From Pseudomonas laurentiana (GTDB lineage Bacteria > Pseudomonadota > Gammaproteobacteria > Pseudomonadales > Pseudomonadaceae), in assembly GCF_014648275.1 (NCBI RefSeq), contig NZ_BMQU01000005.1, positions 124,001 through 188,000 on the forward strand: a DNA stretch of 64,000 nt. The letters are read 5' to 3'. A program made the position numbers and the translations under genes. Below are positions 20,668-30,540 of the stretch, piece after piece; within the stretch, counting starts at the first letter, position 1; the number at the start of each line of letters is the position of its first letter. Under the pieces are notes generated by a model. That model did no database searches and was not told the origin of the DNA. It saw nothing but the letters and a program-made list of their open reading frames with translations.

Positions 20668-21993
20668 ATGCCTTTTTGCCTTTCCCGCCGTTGGCAACCC
20701 CGCCAACTGATCGCTGCCTCCAGCCTCATCCTGCTTGTCGCCTGCGCGGAAAAACCGACCGCCGCCGATGCGCTGCCGCTAGCACCGACACAACCTGCTC
20801 CTGTTGCAACCCAGCCAACTGCCGTCACCGATCCGATCGACGATGTGCAACCGCTGCAGACCTTCGCCCAATGGCAAGCCAGCTTCCGCCAGCAAGCCCT
20901 GCAGGCCGGTATCAATCCGGCAACCTTTGACCGCGCCTTTTTTGATATCACCCCTGACATGAGTGTGATCAAGGCCGACCGCAGCCAACCCGAATTCACC
21001 CGCCCCGTCTGGGAGTACCTCGACGGCGCCGTTTCACCTGTACGTGTTCGCAAGGGCCAGGCACTGCTCAACCAGAATGCCGAGTTGCTGACACGCATCG
21101 AGCAACGCTATGGCGTCGACCGCACCGCACTGGTGTCCGTCTGGGGCATGGAAAGTAACTTCGGCCAGTTCCAAGGCAGCAAATCGGTGATCCGCTCGCT
21201 CGCCACCCTGGCCTACGAAGGCCGTCGCCCGGCCTTTGCACAGGCCCAACTGCTCGCGGCCCTGCAGATCCTGCAGAACGGCGATATCCAGCCTGAGGCC
21301 ATGCTGGGGTCATGGGCCGGCGCCATGGGCCAGACCCAGTTCATCCCGACGACCTACAACACCCACGCCGTTGACTTCGACGGTGATGGTCGCCGTGACA
21401 TCTGGAACAGTACTGCCGATGCCCTGGCCTCAACCGCCCATTACCTGCAGAGCTCAGGCTGGAAACGGGGTGAACCCTGGGGTTTTGAAGTCGCTCTGAA
21501 ACCTGGCTTCGACTACTGGCTAGCAGACGGTTCTCAGCGCAAGACCGTCGCTGAATGGCTGAAACTGGGCCTGCAACTCCCGCCAGGGGTGCAGGTACCC
21601 GCAGGTAGCGAACAACTGTCTGCAGCCCTGCTGCTGCCCGCCGGCGCTCGCGGCCCGGCATTCCTGGTACTGGACAACTTCCGGGCCATCCTCAAGTACA
21701 ACAACTCGTCATCATATGCCCTGGCCGTCAGCATGCTGGCCGAGCGATTCGACGGCTCTGGCTTTATCCGCGGCGACTGGCCAAAAGATGATCTGCCGCT
21801 GAGCCGCAGTGAGCGCATGGAACTGCAGAACCTGCTCAGTGCCCGTAACTACGACGCAGGCAGTGCCGATGGCATCATCGGGGCCAATACCCGCAAGGCC
21901 ATCCGTAGCGCACAGCAAGCGCTGGGCTGGCCGGCAGATGGCTATCCGACCCATAAGCTGCTGGACAGCCTGCGCAACCAGCAAGCACGCTAG
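20668..21993 (+). CDS. SltB3-like lytic murein transglycosylase lipoprotein
   Basis: Cleaves the MurNAc-GlcNAc bond to leave 1,6-anhydro ends. 441 residues: signal peptide with lipobox LLVAC, MltB-type catalytic domain (SLT_2, about 75-355; WGMESNFG holds the catalytic Glu, then GSWAGAMGQTQFIPTTY and DFDGDGRRDIW), and a C-terminal peptidoglycan-binding domain (about 372-435; LSRSERMELQNLLSARNYDAG). P. aeruginosa has an SltB3 at the equivalent locus. A second family member, sltB1, lies 4.5 kb away on the other strand. Confidence 0.88.
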   Translation: MPFCLSRRWQPRQLIAASSLILLVACAEKPTAADALPLAPTQPAPVATQPTAVTDPIDDVQPLQTFAQWQASFRQQALQAGINPATFDRAFFDITPDMSVIKADRSQPEFTRPVWEYLDGAVSPVRVRKGQALLNQNAELLTRIEQRYGVDRTALVSVWGMESNFGQFQGSKSVIRSLATLAYEGRRPAFAQAQLLAALQILQNGDIQPEAMLGSWAGAMGQTQFIPTTYNTHAVDFDGDGRRDIWNSTADALASTAHYLQSSGWKRGEPWGFEVALKPGFDYWLADGSQRKTVAEWLKLGLQLPPGVQVPAGSEQLSAALLLPAGARGPAFLVLDNFRAILKYNNSSSYALAVSMLAERFDGSGFIRGDWPKDDLPLSRSERMELQNLLSARNYDAGSADGIIGANTRKAIRSAQQALGWPADGYPTHKLLDSLRNQQAR

Positions 21994-22055
21994 AGCGCCC
22001 GACAGGGAGGTTCAGACTGCCAGCGGCAGACCTTCCTGTAGCCTGTAGCGCAAAC

Positions 22056-22097
22056 AAAAATGCCGACACCCTCGTGAAGACGGGTGTCGGCATTTTT
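22056..22097. terminator. Bidirectional rho-independent terminator
   Basis: AAAAATGCCGACACCC (22056-22071) and GGGTGTCGGCATTTTT (22082-22097) are perfect inverted arms with a 10-nt loop. They are flanked by A- and T-runs, so either strand reads as a terminator. It sits between the convergent transglycosylase gene and lipA. Confidence 0.92.
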
Positions 22098-22109
22098 ATT
22101 CATGTCGGA

Positions 22110-23144
22110 TCAGAGCTTGATCTTGGCCTCATGGGCCTGCTGATCGGCATGATAGGACGAACGCACCAACGGGCCGGACGCAACGTTCTTGAAGCCCATG
22201 CGATACCCTTCCTCAGCGAACCAGGCAAAGGTATCCGGGTGAACAAAGCGCTGTACCGGCAGGTGGCTGCGCGACGGCTGCAGGTACTGGCCGAGGGTCA
22301 GCATGTCGATGTCGTGCTCACGCATGCGCTGCATGACTTCGATGACTTCCTCGTCGGTCTCGCCCAGGCCCAGCATCAGGCCGGACTTGGTCGGAACATG
22401 CGGTACCAGTTGCTTGAACTTTTGCAGCAGGTCCAGCGACCACTCGAAATCAGACCCCGGACGCGCAGCCTTGTAGAGGCGCGGTACGGTTTCCAGGTTG
22501 TGGTTGAACACATCTGGCGGCTCTTGCGCGGTGATGGCCAAGGCCACGTCCATACGACCACGGTAGTCTGGAACCAGCGTCTCCAGCTGCACGCCCGGGG
22601 ACAGTGCGCGGATCTCGCGAAGGCAGTCGGCGAAGTGCTGAGCGCCACCGTCACGCAGGTCGTCACGGTCCACCGAAGTGATGACCACGTACTTCAAGCG
22701 CAAGTCGGCGATGGCAACCGCCAGGTTCTTCGGCTCATCGACGTCCAACGGTTTGGGTCGGCCATGACCAACGTCGCAGAATGGGCAACGGCGGGTACAG
22801 ATATCACCCATGATCATGAAGGTGGCGGTGCCGCCAGAGAAGCACTCACCCAGGTTCGGGCAGGAGGCCTCTTCACACACGCTGTGCAGCTTGTGCTTGC
22901 GCAGCAGTTGCTTGATACGGTCGACTTCCGGCGAAACCGGGATGCGCACGCGAATCCAGTCAGGTTTCTTCGGCAGCTCTTCGGTAGGAATGATCTTTAC
23001 CGGAATGCGCGCAACCTTTTCGGCGCCACGCAGTTTTACACCGGCTTCAACTTTTGCCCGGGGGGCCGACGTGGCCGACGCATCCACCGCAGCGGTCACG
23101 TTCGGCGCGCTGCTCTCCAGCGGTTCTTGCACAACAGTAGTCAT
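22110..23144 (-). CDS. lipA: Lipoyl synthase
   Basis: A radical-SAM enzyme inserting two sulfurs into protein-bound octanoate. 344 residues. Auxiliary-cluster motif [12 protein letters not shown], radical-SAM motif [10 protein letters not shown], and a family C-terminal region with [14 protein letters not shown]. The N-terminal 50 residues are a low-complexity Ala/Pro-containing extension. It follows lipB by 2 nt and closes the minus-strand wall/lipoate cluster. Confidence 0.96.
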   Translation of the reverse strand: MTTVVQEPLESSAPNVTAAVDASATSAPRAKVEAGVKLRGAEKVARIPVKIIPTEELPKKPDWIRVRIPVSPEVDRIKQLLRKHKLHSVCEEASCPNLGECFSGGTATFMIMGDICTRRCPFCDVGHGRPKPLDVDEPKNLAVAIADLRLKYVVITSVDRDDLRDGGAQHFADCLREIRALSPGVQLETLVPDYRGRMDVALAITAQEPPDVFNHNLETVPRLYKAARPGSDFEWSLDLLQKFKQLVPHVPTKSGLMLGLGETDEEVIEVMQRMREHDIDMLTLGQYLQPSRSHLPVQRFVHPDTFAWFAEEGYRMGFKNVASGPLVRSSYHADQQAHEAKIKL

Positions 23145-23146
23145 AA

Positions 23147-23794
23147 TCAGTCGATTCCGCCCGTAAGGGTCGTCTGCTCAGCATAGTCGAGGTGCTTGAC
23201 CAGCTGCGCACGCAGCCTTGCCCTTACCTCGGAGAGTTCGATCGGGCCTGTTTGGTCGCGCAGCTGGGTCATTGCCAGCCCCGCATACCCACAGGGATTA
23301 ATACGACGGAATGGCGCAAGGTCCATATCCACGTTCAAGGCAAGCCCATGGAAGGAGCAGCCATTACGAATTCGCAAGCCAAGGGAGGCGATTTTCGCTC
23401 CATCGACATAGACACCCGGAGCGTCAGGCTTGGCAGCGGCTTCAATGCCATAACCGGCCAGCAGATCGATCAGGCAGCGCTCGATACGGCTGACCAGATC
23501 CCGCACGCCAAAACCAAGCCGGCGTACATCCAACAGCAGATACGCGACCAACTGACCTGGGCCATGGTAGGTGACCTGGCCTCCGCGATCGACCTGCACC
23601 ACCGGAATATTGCCCGGCAGCAGCACGTGCTCAGCCTTGCCAGCCTGCCCCTGAGTGAACACCGGCGGGTGTTCAACCAACCAGACTTCATCGCCCGTCT
23701 GAGGCCCACGCGTATCGGTAAAACGACGCATGGCCTCCCAGACAGGTTCATAAGGCAACAGGCCTAGTTCGCGAAAGCCCAGGCTTCCCGGCAT
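23147..23794 (-). CDS. lipB: Octanoyl-ACP:protein octanoyltransferase
   Basis: Transfers octanoate from ACP to lipoyl domains; LipA acts next. 215 residues with [15 protein letters not shown], the catalytic Lys segment [12 protein letters not shown] and the catalytic Cys segment [12 protein letters not shown]. The ATG at 23794 shares one base with the ybeD stop (TGATG). A TTG one codon earlier is possible but less likely. Confidence 0.95.
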   Translation of the reverse strand: MPGSLGFRELGLLPYEPVWEAMRRFTDTRGPQTGDEVWLVEHPPVFTQGQAGKAEHVLLPGNIPVVQVDRGGQVTYHGPGQLVAYLLLDVRRLGFGVRDLVSRIERCLIDLLAGYGIEAAAKPDAPGVYVDGAKIASLGLRIRNGCSFHGLALNVDMDLAPFRRINPCGYAGLAMTQLRDQTGPIELSEVRARLRAQLVKHLDYAEQTTLTGGID

Positions 23795-24069
23795 CAAAGC
23801 ACCATATGCACGATGCCAGTAGCACGCAGGGCGCTATTGATATCTCGCAATTGATCTTCACCGGTCGCTTCGATGTGCAGTTGCACCGTGGTGTACTTGC
23901 CATTGCTGCTCTGGCGCTCGGCCAGTGTCTGCAGGTCGATCTTGGCATATTTGCTCAGGATCTCGATCACCGTGTCCTTGAAATTGACCACGGTATCGCC
24001 GATGACCTTGATCGGGTAATCAAGGCAGGGAAACTCAATAGTGTGCGACTTGACGTCAGGTACGCTCAT
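23794..24069 (-). CDS. ybeD: YbeD family (DUF493) protein
   Basis: A 91-residue cytoplasmic protein with an ACT-like fold. It begins [24 protein letters not shown] and ends TGIVHMVL. The position between dacA and lipB is conserved in gamma-proteobacteria; a regulatory role in lipoate synthesis has been suggested but not settled. The start at 24069 begins the conserved domain; the frame upstream is open but lies in the dacA 3' hairpin region. Confidence 0.85.
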   Translation of the reverse strand: MSVPDVKSHTIEFPCLDYPIKVIGDTVVNFKDTVIEILSKYAKIDLQTLAERQSSNGKYTTVQLHIEATGEDQLRDINSALRATGIVHMVL

Positions 24070-24103
24070 GGCAGTAACGGCCTCGTAAGCCGTGGCAACA
24101 ACA

Positions 24104-24132
24104 ACGCCCTCACCAACCTGTGGCGAGGGCGT
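24104..24132 (-). terminator. Hairpin after dacA
   Basis: ACGCCCTC (24104-24111) pairs with GAGGGCGT (24125-24132), with a further CC/GG pair inside. Read on the minus strand it follows the dacA stop and leads into TTGTTGTTG, a weak T-rich tail. It is probably a partial terminator before ybeD-lipB-lipA. Confidence 0.45.
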
Positions 24133-24145
24133 GCAGGTCACGATA

Positions 24146-25306
24146 TCAGTTGAACAACCCGTAGAAGAATAGCCGAATGCTATCCCACACACGACGGAAG
24201 AAACCACCCTCCTCCACGCCGTCCAAGGCGATCAGGTCGGCGCTGTGCACCACATTATCATCCAGTTTGACTTCCACTTTACCAATCACGTCACCTTTGG
24301 CGATAGGCGCGGTCAGTTGTGGGTTCATGGTCATGCTGGCAGCCAGCTTCTTCAATTGGCCTTTAGGCAAAGTCATGCTCAGGTCTTCGGCCAAACCGGC
24401 CTTGACCTGACTGGTGGCACCCTTCCAAACCGGCGCCTGGGCCAACTCGGTTCCCTTCTGGTAGAAGGTCTGGGTTTCGAAGAAACGGAAGCCATAGGTC
24501 AGCAGCTTTTGCGTTTCGGCGGCACGCGCCTGCTCGCTGTTCGTACCGAAGACCACGGCGATCAGGCGCATGCCGTCACGCACAGCCGAAGACACCATGC
24601 AGTAGCCGGCTTCGTCGGTATGGCCGGTTTTCAGGCCATCGACGGTCTTGTCACGCCACAGCAGCAGGTTGCGGTTAGGCTGCTTGATGTTGTTCCAGAA
24701 GAACTCTTTCTGCGAGTAAATCGCATAGTGAGCAGGGTCTTCATGGATGATCGCACGAGCCAGCAGGGCCATGTCGTGCGCCGACGAGTAATGCTCAGGG
24801 TTCGGCAAGCCGGTCGGGTTCATGAAGTGGCTGTTGCTCATGCCCAGATCGCCAGCCGTCTTGTTCATCATGTCGGCGAACGCATCTTCGCTACCCGCGA
24901 TGTGCTCGGCCAGCGCAACGCTGGCGTCGTTACCCGACTGGATGATGATGCCGTGCAGCAGGTCGCTGACGCTAACCTGCGTACCCACCTTGATGAACAT
25001 CCGCGAACCGCCGGTACGCCAGGCGTTTTCGCTGACAGTCACAGGATCGTTCTCGCCGATCTGCCCGCGACGGATATCCAGGGTCGCGATGTAGGCGGTC
25101 ATCAGCTTGGTCAGGCTGGCCGGTGGCAGACGCTCGTCGCCATTGTTCTCAACCAGGATGTTGCCGCTGGAGGCTTCCATGAGCACGTAGGACTTGGCTG
25201 CCAGTTGCGGCGGCGACGGCATCATCTGCTCTGCCGCGAACGCGGCAGGGGTGATCATCAGCGGGACAAGCAGGCAAAGGCGTTTGGCAAAGGTGGTGAT
25301 GTTCAT
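24146..25306 (-). CDS. dacA: D-alanyl-D-alanine carboxypeptidase (PBP5 type)
   Basis: Trims the terminal D-Ala from peptidoglycan pentapeptides; periplasmic, anchored by a C-terminal amphipathic helix (RRVWDSIRLFFYGLF). 386 residues with a signal peptide cleaved near FAA-EQ. Penicillin-binding motifs: SLTK, SGN (QSGNDAS) and KTG (DGLKTGHTDEAG); a C-terminal PBP5 beta domain follows. The start at 25306 gives the signal peptide; the frame is open upstream. It is named dacC in P. aeruginosa. It is 169 nt downstream of rlpA, so it may have its own promoter. Confidence 0.95.
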   Translation of the reverse strand: MNITTFAKRLCLLVPLMITPAAFAAEQMMPSPPQLAAKSYVLMEASSGNILVENNGDERLPPASLTKLMTAYIATLDIRRGQIGENDPVTVSENAWRTGGSRMFIKVGTQVSVSDLLHGIIIQSGNDASVALAEHIAGSEDAFADMMNKTAGDLGMSNSHFMNPTGLPNPEHYSSAHDMALLARAIIHEDPAHYAIYSQKEFFWNNIKQPNRNLLLWRDKTVDGLKTGHTDEAGYCMVSSAVRDGMRLIAVVFGTNSEQARAAETQKLLTYGFRFFETQTFYQKGTELAQAPVWKGATSQVKAGLAEDLSMTLPKGQLKKLAASMTMNPQLTAPIAKGDVIGKVEVKLDDNVVHSADLIALDGVEEGGFFRRVWDSIRLFFYGLFN

Positions 25307-25453
25307 CCGTCTCTCGAAATGGCTAATGGGCTCATGCCCGCAAGGGCAAAACGTTTCCAGGCGCGTGGCCTGATGAGCAAAACAGGCATTGTACAGACTG
25401 TTTTGCCACGCCGGTCGTTCACACTGGAGCACACCGACCGGCGTATTTCACAA

Positions 25454-25483
25454 CAGACTGATCAGGCCCCCTGAGTCAGTCTG
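25454..25483 (-). terminator. Hairpin at the rlpA stop codon
   Basis: CAGACTG (25454-25460) and CAGTCTG (25477-25483) pair, with an inner CAG/CTG stem. The element overlaps the rlpA TGA. On the minus strand it is followed by TTGTG, a poor T-run. Confidence 0.5.
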
Positions 25484-26465
25484 CCGTGACAACTTTCGGC
25501 TGGCCCAGATTGGCCAGACGTACACTGTCCTGCATTTGTTGGGCTTCGCCCTGGCTGCTGATCGGGCCCATGCGAACCCGGTGCAGGGTCTGCTGGTTAC
25601 GCACGATCGAACTGATGAACACCGGGGCATTGACCATGGTGCTGAGCTTGGAGCGCAGCAATTCCGCAGCATCCGGGTTGGCAAATGCGCCGACCTGCAA
25701 GTACATGCCGGAACTGGCCGAGCTTGCATTACTGGCCACCTGGACCGGCACCACCGCTGCGGCATGCTGCTGCGGCGGCGGCGTCCACTGCTCGACCGCC
25801 CCGGTATTGCTCGACAACGGCTTGGCCTGGGCGACCTGCGGCTGCTCCAGCACCAGCGGTGCAGGGCGACCGCGCTGGGCCCACCATTGCTGGGGATCGA
25901 TACCTTCAACACGCACACGCGCCGTGCCGGTCTCAGCGTAGCCGAGCTTTTTCGCTGCCGCGTACGACAGGTCGATGATCCGGTCGGAGTAGAACGGACC
26001 ACGGTCGTTGACCCGCAAAATCACACTGCGGTTGTTGTCCAGATTGGTAACCCGTACGTAGCTCGGCAGCGGCAAGGTCTTGTGCGCCGCGCTCATGCCA
26101 TACAGGTCGTAGACTTCCCCGTTGGCCGTGTTCTGGCCGTGAAACTTGGTGCCGTACCAGGACGCAGTGCCCTGGGCCACGTAGTTGCGCGACTCACCCA
26201 TCGGGTAGTACGTCTTGCCCAGCACCGTATAGGGGTTGGCCTTGTACGGGCCATTGTGCACCGTAGGGGTCGCATCGGGGATCTTCGAGACATCGACGTC
26301 CCACCAAGGCGCACCGTCCTTGTGGGCACGGTTGATGTCCAGGCCGGGCTGTGAACGAACACCACCCTGTTGCTGGGGTGAACGACCCGTGGAACAACTG
26401 ACCAGCACCAGCCCCAGAGTGGCCACGCCAAGCAGTTGCAAGGAAGTTGTGAGCGATACGCGCAT
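25476..26465 (-). CDS. rlpA: Septal-ring lytic transglycosylase RlpA
   Basis: An outer-membrane lipoprotein; in P. aeruginosa RlpA cleaves denuded glycan strands at the septum. 329 residues: lipobox LVSCS (MRVSLTTSLQLLGVATLGLVLVSC), double-psi beta-barrel domain (about 95-190; QGTASWYGTKFHGQNTANGE, RVNDRGPFYSDRIIDLS), Pro/Gln-rich linker, and SPOR domain (about 252-325; GMYLQVGAFANPDAAELL) that binds denuded peptidoglycan. Its ATG shares one base with the sltB1 stop (TAATG). Confidence 0.95.
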   Translation of the reverse strand: MRVSLTTSLQLLGVATLGLVLVSCSTGRSPQQQGGVRSQPGLDINRAHKDGAPWWDVDVSKIPDATPTVHNGPYKANPYTVLGKTYYPMGESRNYVAQGTASWYGTKFHGQNTANGEVYDLYGMSAAHKTLPLPSYVRVTNLDNNRSVILRVNDRGPFYSDRIIDLSYAAAKKLGYAETGTARVRVEGIDPQQWWAQRGRPAPLVLEQPQVAQAKPLSSNTGAVEQWTPPPQQHAAAVVPVQVASNASSASSGMYLQVGAFANPDAAELLRSKLSTMVNAPVFISSIVRNQQTLHRVRMGPISSQGEAQQMQDSVRLANLGQPKVVTAD

Positions 26466-27475
26466 TATTTGGCGCCTCGTGCTTGAACCAGCAGGTCCGA
26501 AAGTTGATGTACCGCCATGGCGTACATCACGCTGCGGTTGTAGCGCGTGATCGCATAGAAGTTCTTGAGGCCCATCCAGTACTCAGGACCGTTGTCGCCT
26601 TCAAGCCGAAAAGCGGTGACTGGCAGATCATCGCGCAGTACATCATGGCTTGACCAGCCCAGTGCCCGCAACTCTCCAACCGTTCGCACAGGCTCGATTC
26701 CGGGCGTCAGCCCTTCGTCCACGCGCTCGCCGCGAACCATGGCGCGGCTGACCACGCCCTCGCCGGCCACCCAACCGTGGCGCTTGAAGTAACTGGCGAC
26801 ACTGCCGATGGCATCGTCCGGATCGTTCCAGATATTGATATGACCGTCGCCGTCGAAATCCACGGCATACGCCCTAAAGCTGCTCGGCATGAACTGCGGC
26901 AGCCCCATGGCGCCGGCGTAGGAACCCTTGAGGGTCAGCGGATCGACCTGCTCCTCACGGGCCAGCAACAGGAACTCGCGCAGCTCCTTACGGAAAAACT
27001 CGGCACGCGGCGGGTAATCGAAGGCTAGCGTCGACAAGGCATCAATGACCCGATAGTTGCCTGTATTGCGGCCAAAGAAGGTCTCGACACCAATAATCGC
27101 CACGATCACCTGGGCAGGTACACCGTACTCCTGCTCGGCACGGGCCAGAGCGACCTCGTGTTGACGCCAGAAATCCACGCCACGGGCGACACGCGCATCG
27201 GTCAGGAACATCGGGCGATATTCCTTCCAGGGTTTTACCCGCTCAGCAGGTCGGGAAATGGCATCGAGAATCGATTGTTTGCGCTCGACCTCACGAAACA
27301 CGCCGATCAACTGCTCACCAGCAAAACCGTAGTCGCGGGTCATTTCGCCGACAAACTCGGCCACCTGAGGCGAGCCGTCATAGTCGCCAGCCACAACCTG
27401 TTGCGCCGAGCCGAGCAGGCCGAGCAGGCCAACCCAAGGCGCGCAACGAGCCGCCCAGCTACGCATTGCTTGCAT
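26465..27475 (-). CDS. sltB1: Lytic murein transglycosylase B (SltB1/MltB)
   Basis: 336 residues: signal peptide (cleavage near VVA-GD), then the MltB catalytic domain with IIGVETFFGRNTGNY (catalytic Glu), GSYAGAMGLPQFMPSSF and DFDGDGHINIW. No lipobox cysteine is visible, unlike E. coli MltB, so it is likely a soluble periplasmic form. The start at 27475 was chosen for an AAGGTGA site 10 nt upstream; an ATG three codons later is an alternative. It lies between rodA and rlpA, as in other pseudomonads. Confidence 0.92.
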   Translation of the reverse strand: MQAMRSWAARCAPWVGLLGLLGSAQQVVAGDYDGSPQVAEFVGEMTRDYGFAGEQLIGVFREVERKQSILDAISRPAERVKPWKEYRPMFLTDARVARGVDFWRQHEVALARAEQEYGVPAQVIVAIIGVETFFGRNTGNYRVIDALSTLAFDYPPRAEFFRKELREFLLLAREEQVDPLTLKGSYAGAMGLPQFMPSSFRAYAVDFDGDGHINIWNDPDDAIGSVASYFKRHGWVAGEGVVSRAMVRGERVDEGLTPGIEPVRTVGELRALGWSSHDVLRDDLPVTAFRLEGDNGPEYWMGLKNFYAITRYNRSVMYAMAVHQLSDLLVQARGAK

Positions 27476-27492
27476 TAAATTCTTCACCTTAT

Positions 27493-28638
27493 TCAAGCTT
27501 GTGCAATCCATTTACGGTGCGTATGGACCGACATTAAAACCCCAAACGCTGAAAGCAGCGTCACCAACGAAGTGCCACCATAACTGATGAAGGGCAGCGG
27601 CACCCCCACCACCGGGAGCAGCCCACTGACCATGCCGATGTTGACGAAGACATACACAAAGAAGGTCATGGTCAGGCTGCCCGCCAACAATTTGCCGAAC
27701 AGCGTTTGCGCCTGGGCAGTAATCACCAGGCCGCGCCCGATCAACAACATGTAAATCAACAGCAGTGCACAGATACCCACCAACCCGAACTCCTCGCCCA
27801 TGACGGCGATAATGAAGTCCGTATGGCTTTCCGGAAGGAAGTCCAGGTGCGACTGCGTTCCCAGCAGCCAGCCCTTGCCGAACACACCGCCCGACCCAAT
27901 GGCGGCCTTGGACTGGATAATGTTCCAGCCCGTGCCCAACGGATCGCTTTCCGGATCAAGGAACGTCAGCACCCGCTGTTTCTGGTAGTCGTGCATGACG
28001 AAAAACCACATCGCTACCGCCACAGGTACTGCAGCAGCGACCACACTGATGATCCAGCGCCACTTCAGCCCGCCCATGAACAGCACGAAGGCCCCCGAAG
28101 CCAGAATCAGCAGCGCGGTGCCCAGGTCCGGTTGACGGACGATCAAAATGAATGGCACACCGATCATCACCAGGCTGATCACCACATGCTTCAAATGCGG
28201 CGGTAGCGTGCGCTTGGCCAGGTACCAGGCAATGGTGGCGGGCATGATGATCTTCATGAATTCCGAAGGCTGGAAGCGAATCACCCCCGGAATGTTGATC
28301 CAGCGCGTGGCCCCCATGGCGTTGTGCCCCATGACATCCACCACGACCAGCAAGATCACGCCGAAGACGTAGGCCAGTGGCACCCAACGCGCCATGAACC
28401 GGGGCTCGAACTGCGCAATGATGAACATCGAGACCAGGCCAATACCAAATGAACTGGCTTGCTTCAGCAGCAGATCCCAGTCCTTCCCGCTGGCCGAATA
28501 CAGCACGAACAGGCTGCCCGCCGCCAGCGTCAACAGGAGAACGAGCAACGGACCATCAACGTGGATACGCTGAAGGAACGTCGCCCGACGGCGCATGACG
28601 TCCTCACTGGAGAGCATGCGATCGAAATTGCTTTTCAC
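27493..28638 (-). CDS. rodA: Peptidoglycan polymerase RodA (SEDS family)
   Basis: The SEDS glycosyltransferase of the elongasome, working with PBP2. 381 residues with about ten transmembrane helices. Motifs include NAMGATRWINIPGVIRFQPSE, VRQPDLGTALL, FLPESHTDFIIAVMGEEFG and VGVPLPFISYGGTS. The GTG start overlaps the mrdA stop (GTGA), implying coupled translation; a downstream ATG (28617) would shorten it by seven residues. Confidence 0.95.
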   Translation of the reverse strand: MKSNFDRMLSSEDVMRRRATFLQRIHVDGPLLVLLLTLAAGSLFVLYSASGKDWDLLLKQASSFGIGLVSMFIIAQFEPRFMARWVPLAYVFGVILLVVVDVMGHNAMGATRWINIPGVIRFQPSEFMKIIMPATIAWYLAKRTLPPHLKHVVISLVMIGVPFILIVRQPDLGTALLILASGAFVLFMGGLKWRWIISVVAAAVPVAVAMWFFVMHDYQKQRVLTFLDPESDPLGTGWNIIQSKAAIGSGGVFGKGWLLGTQSHLDFLPESHTDFIIAVMGEEFGLVGICALLLIYMLLIGRGLVITAQAQTLFGKLLAGSLTMTFFVYVFVNIGMVSGLLPVVGVPLPFISYGGTSLVTLLSAFGVLMSVHTHRKWIAQA

Positions 28639-30524
28639 TGGGCAGGTTCCTGAGCGACAGAAGGTGTGGCGTACTCCGGTTTGAGGCGCCCATGTTCGTC
28701 AAGCAACCAGGCATCCATCACCTGCCGCACGACTGGCGCGGCAACGCCCGAACCGGACTCGCCGTTCTCGACCATCACCGACACGACAATCTTCGGATCA
28801 TCGGCCGGCGCAAAGCCGACAAACAGCGCATGGTCACGGTGGCGTTCCTGCAGCTTGTTACGGTCGTACTTCTCGCCCTGCTTGATCGCGACTACCTGGG
28901 CGGTACCACTCTTGCCGGCAATCCGGTACTGGGCACCAATCGAGGCCTTGCGCGCGGTCCCTCGAGCACCTTGCATCACCTGCTCCATGCCGTGGGTAAC
29001 CTTGTTCCAATCGGATTTGTCCCGCAACACGATGTCTTCCATCGGGTTTTCATCCACCGGCGGCAGACCTTCGATGGTCTTGGCCAGGTGCGGACGGTTC
29101 CACTTGCCCTTGTTGGCAATCAACGCGGTGGCCTGCGCCAACTGCAACGGCGTCGCCTGCATATAGCCTTGGCCAATACCGAGGATCAGCGTCTCACCCG
29201 GGAACCAGGCCTGACGACGGGTCGCCCGTTTCCATTCACGGGACGGCATCAACCCCGGTGACTCTTCAAACATGTCCAGCGCCACTTTCTGGCCAATACC
29301 AAAGCGGTTCATGTAGTTGGCCAACCGATCGATGCCCATCTTGTGCGCCAGATCGTAAAAATAAGTGTCGTTGGAGCGCATGATGGCCGTGTCCAGATCG
29401 ACCCAGCCGTCACCGGTACGGTTCCAGTTACGGTACTTGTGGTCATAGTTGGGCAACTGGTAATAGCCGGGGTCAAACACCCGCGTGCCGGCAGTCACCA
29501 CACCCGTGTCAAGACCGGCAATCGCCACGGCGGGCTTGATCGTCGACCCCGGCGGATAAAGGCCACGCAGTACACGGTTGAACAGAGGCCGGTCAATCGA
29601 GTCGCGCAACTCGGCATAGGCCTTGAAACTGATGCCGGTCACGAACAGGTTCGGGTCGAAGCTCGGCTGGCTAACCATCGCCAACACCTCACCGGTACGC
29701 GGATCCAGGGCCACAATGGCTCCTCGGCGCCCGCCCAGCGCGGCTTCTGCGGCCTCCTGCAGTTTGATGTCGAGGCTCAGGACGATATCTTTGCCCGGCA
29801 CCGGGTCGGTGCGTTTGAGTACACGCAGTACGCGGCCACGGGCATTGGTCTCGACTTCCTCGTAACCCACCTGACCGTGCAATTCCGGCTCGTAGAATCG
29901 CTCGATACCGGTTTTGCCAATGTGATGGGTACCGCTGTAGTTGACCGGGTCTAGGGTCTTGAGCTCTTTCTCGTTGATCCGCCCGACGTAACCCACCGAA
30001 TGGGCGAAATGCGGCCCTTGCGGGTAGTGCCGGACCAGTTGCGCAACCACTTCGACACCCGGCAGACGGAACTGATTCACCGCAATGCGGGCAATCTGCT
30101 CCTCCGTCAGCTCGAACAGGATCGGCACCGGTTCGAAGGGACGGCGCCCTTGCTTCATGCGTTTCTCAAACAACGCTCGGTCGTCGGGAGTCAGTTGCAG
30201 CACTTCGACAATGGCATCAAGCACCTGATGCCAGTCCCCGGCCCGCTCACGCGTCATGCTCAGACTGAAACTGGGCCGGTTATCGGCGACGATGACGCCA
30301 TTTCGGTCGAAAATCAGCCCGCGGGTCGGCGGAATCGGCTGTACATGCACCCGATTGTTTTCCGATAGCGTGGAGTGATAGTCGTACTGTATGACCTGCA
30401 GGTAATAGAGACGAACAATCAGCACGCACACCAGCAAGACGACCGCCACTGCACCGACCACAACGCGGCTACGCACTAGACGGGCGTCTTTCTCGTGATC
30501 CTTGAGGCGAATCGGCTGCGACAT
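28635..30524 (-). CDS. mrdA: Penicillin-binding protein 2
   Basis: The transpeptidase of the elongasome. 629 residues: one N-terminal transmembrane helix (about 22-45), dimerisation/pedestal domain, and transpeptidase domain with SxxK (PGSTIKPA), SxN (RSNDTYF) and KSG (GKSGTAQ). It is paired with RodA, with which it overlaps by 4 nt, and is 16 nt after rlmH. Called pbpA in P. aeruginosa. Confidence 0.96.
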   Translation of the reverse strand: MSQPIRLKDHEKDARLVRSRVVVGAVAVVLLVCVLIVRLYYLQVIQYDYHSTLSENNRVHVQPIPPTRGLIFDRNGVIVADNRPSFSLSMTRERAGDWHQVLDAIVEVLQLTPDDRALFEKRMKQGRRPFEPVPILFELTEEQIARIAVNQFRLPGVEVVAQLVRHYPQGPHFAHSVGYVGRINEKELKTLDPVNYSGTHHIGKTGIERFYEPELHGQVGYEEVETNARGRVLRVLKRTDPVPGKDIVLSLDIKLQEAAEAALGGRRGAIVALDPRTGEVLAMVSQPSFDPNLFVTGISFKAYAELRDSIDRPLFNRVLRGLYPPGSTIKPAVAIAGLDTGVVTAGTRVFDPGYYQLPNYDHKYRNWNRTGDGWVDLDTAIMRSNDTYFYDLAHKMGIDRLANYMNRFGIGQKVALDMFEESPGLMPSREWKRATRRQAWFPGETLILGIGQGYMQATPLQLAQATALIANKGKWNRPHLAKTIEGLPPVDENPMEDIVLRDKSDWNKVTHGMEQVMQGARGTARKASIGAQYRIAGKSGTAQVVAIKQGEKYDRNKLQERHRDHALFVGFAPADDPKIVVSVMVENGESGSGVAAPVVRQVMDAWLLDEHGRLKPEYATPSVAQEPAQ

Positions 30525-30540
30525 TACGGAGGCTTACGGC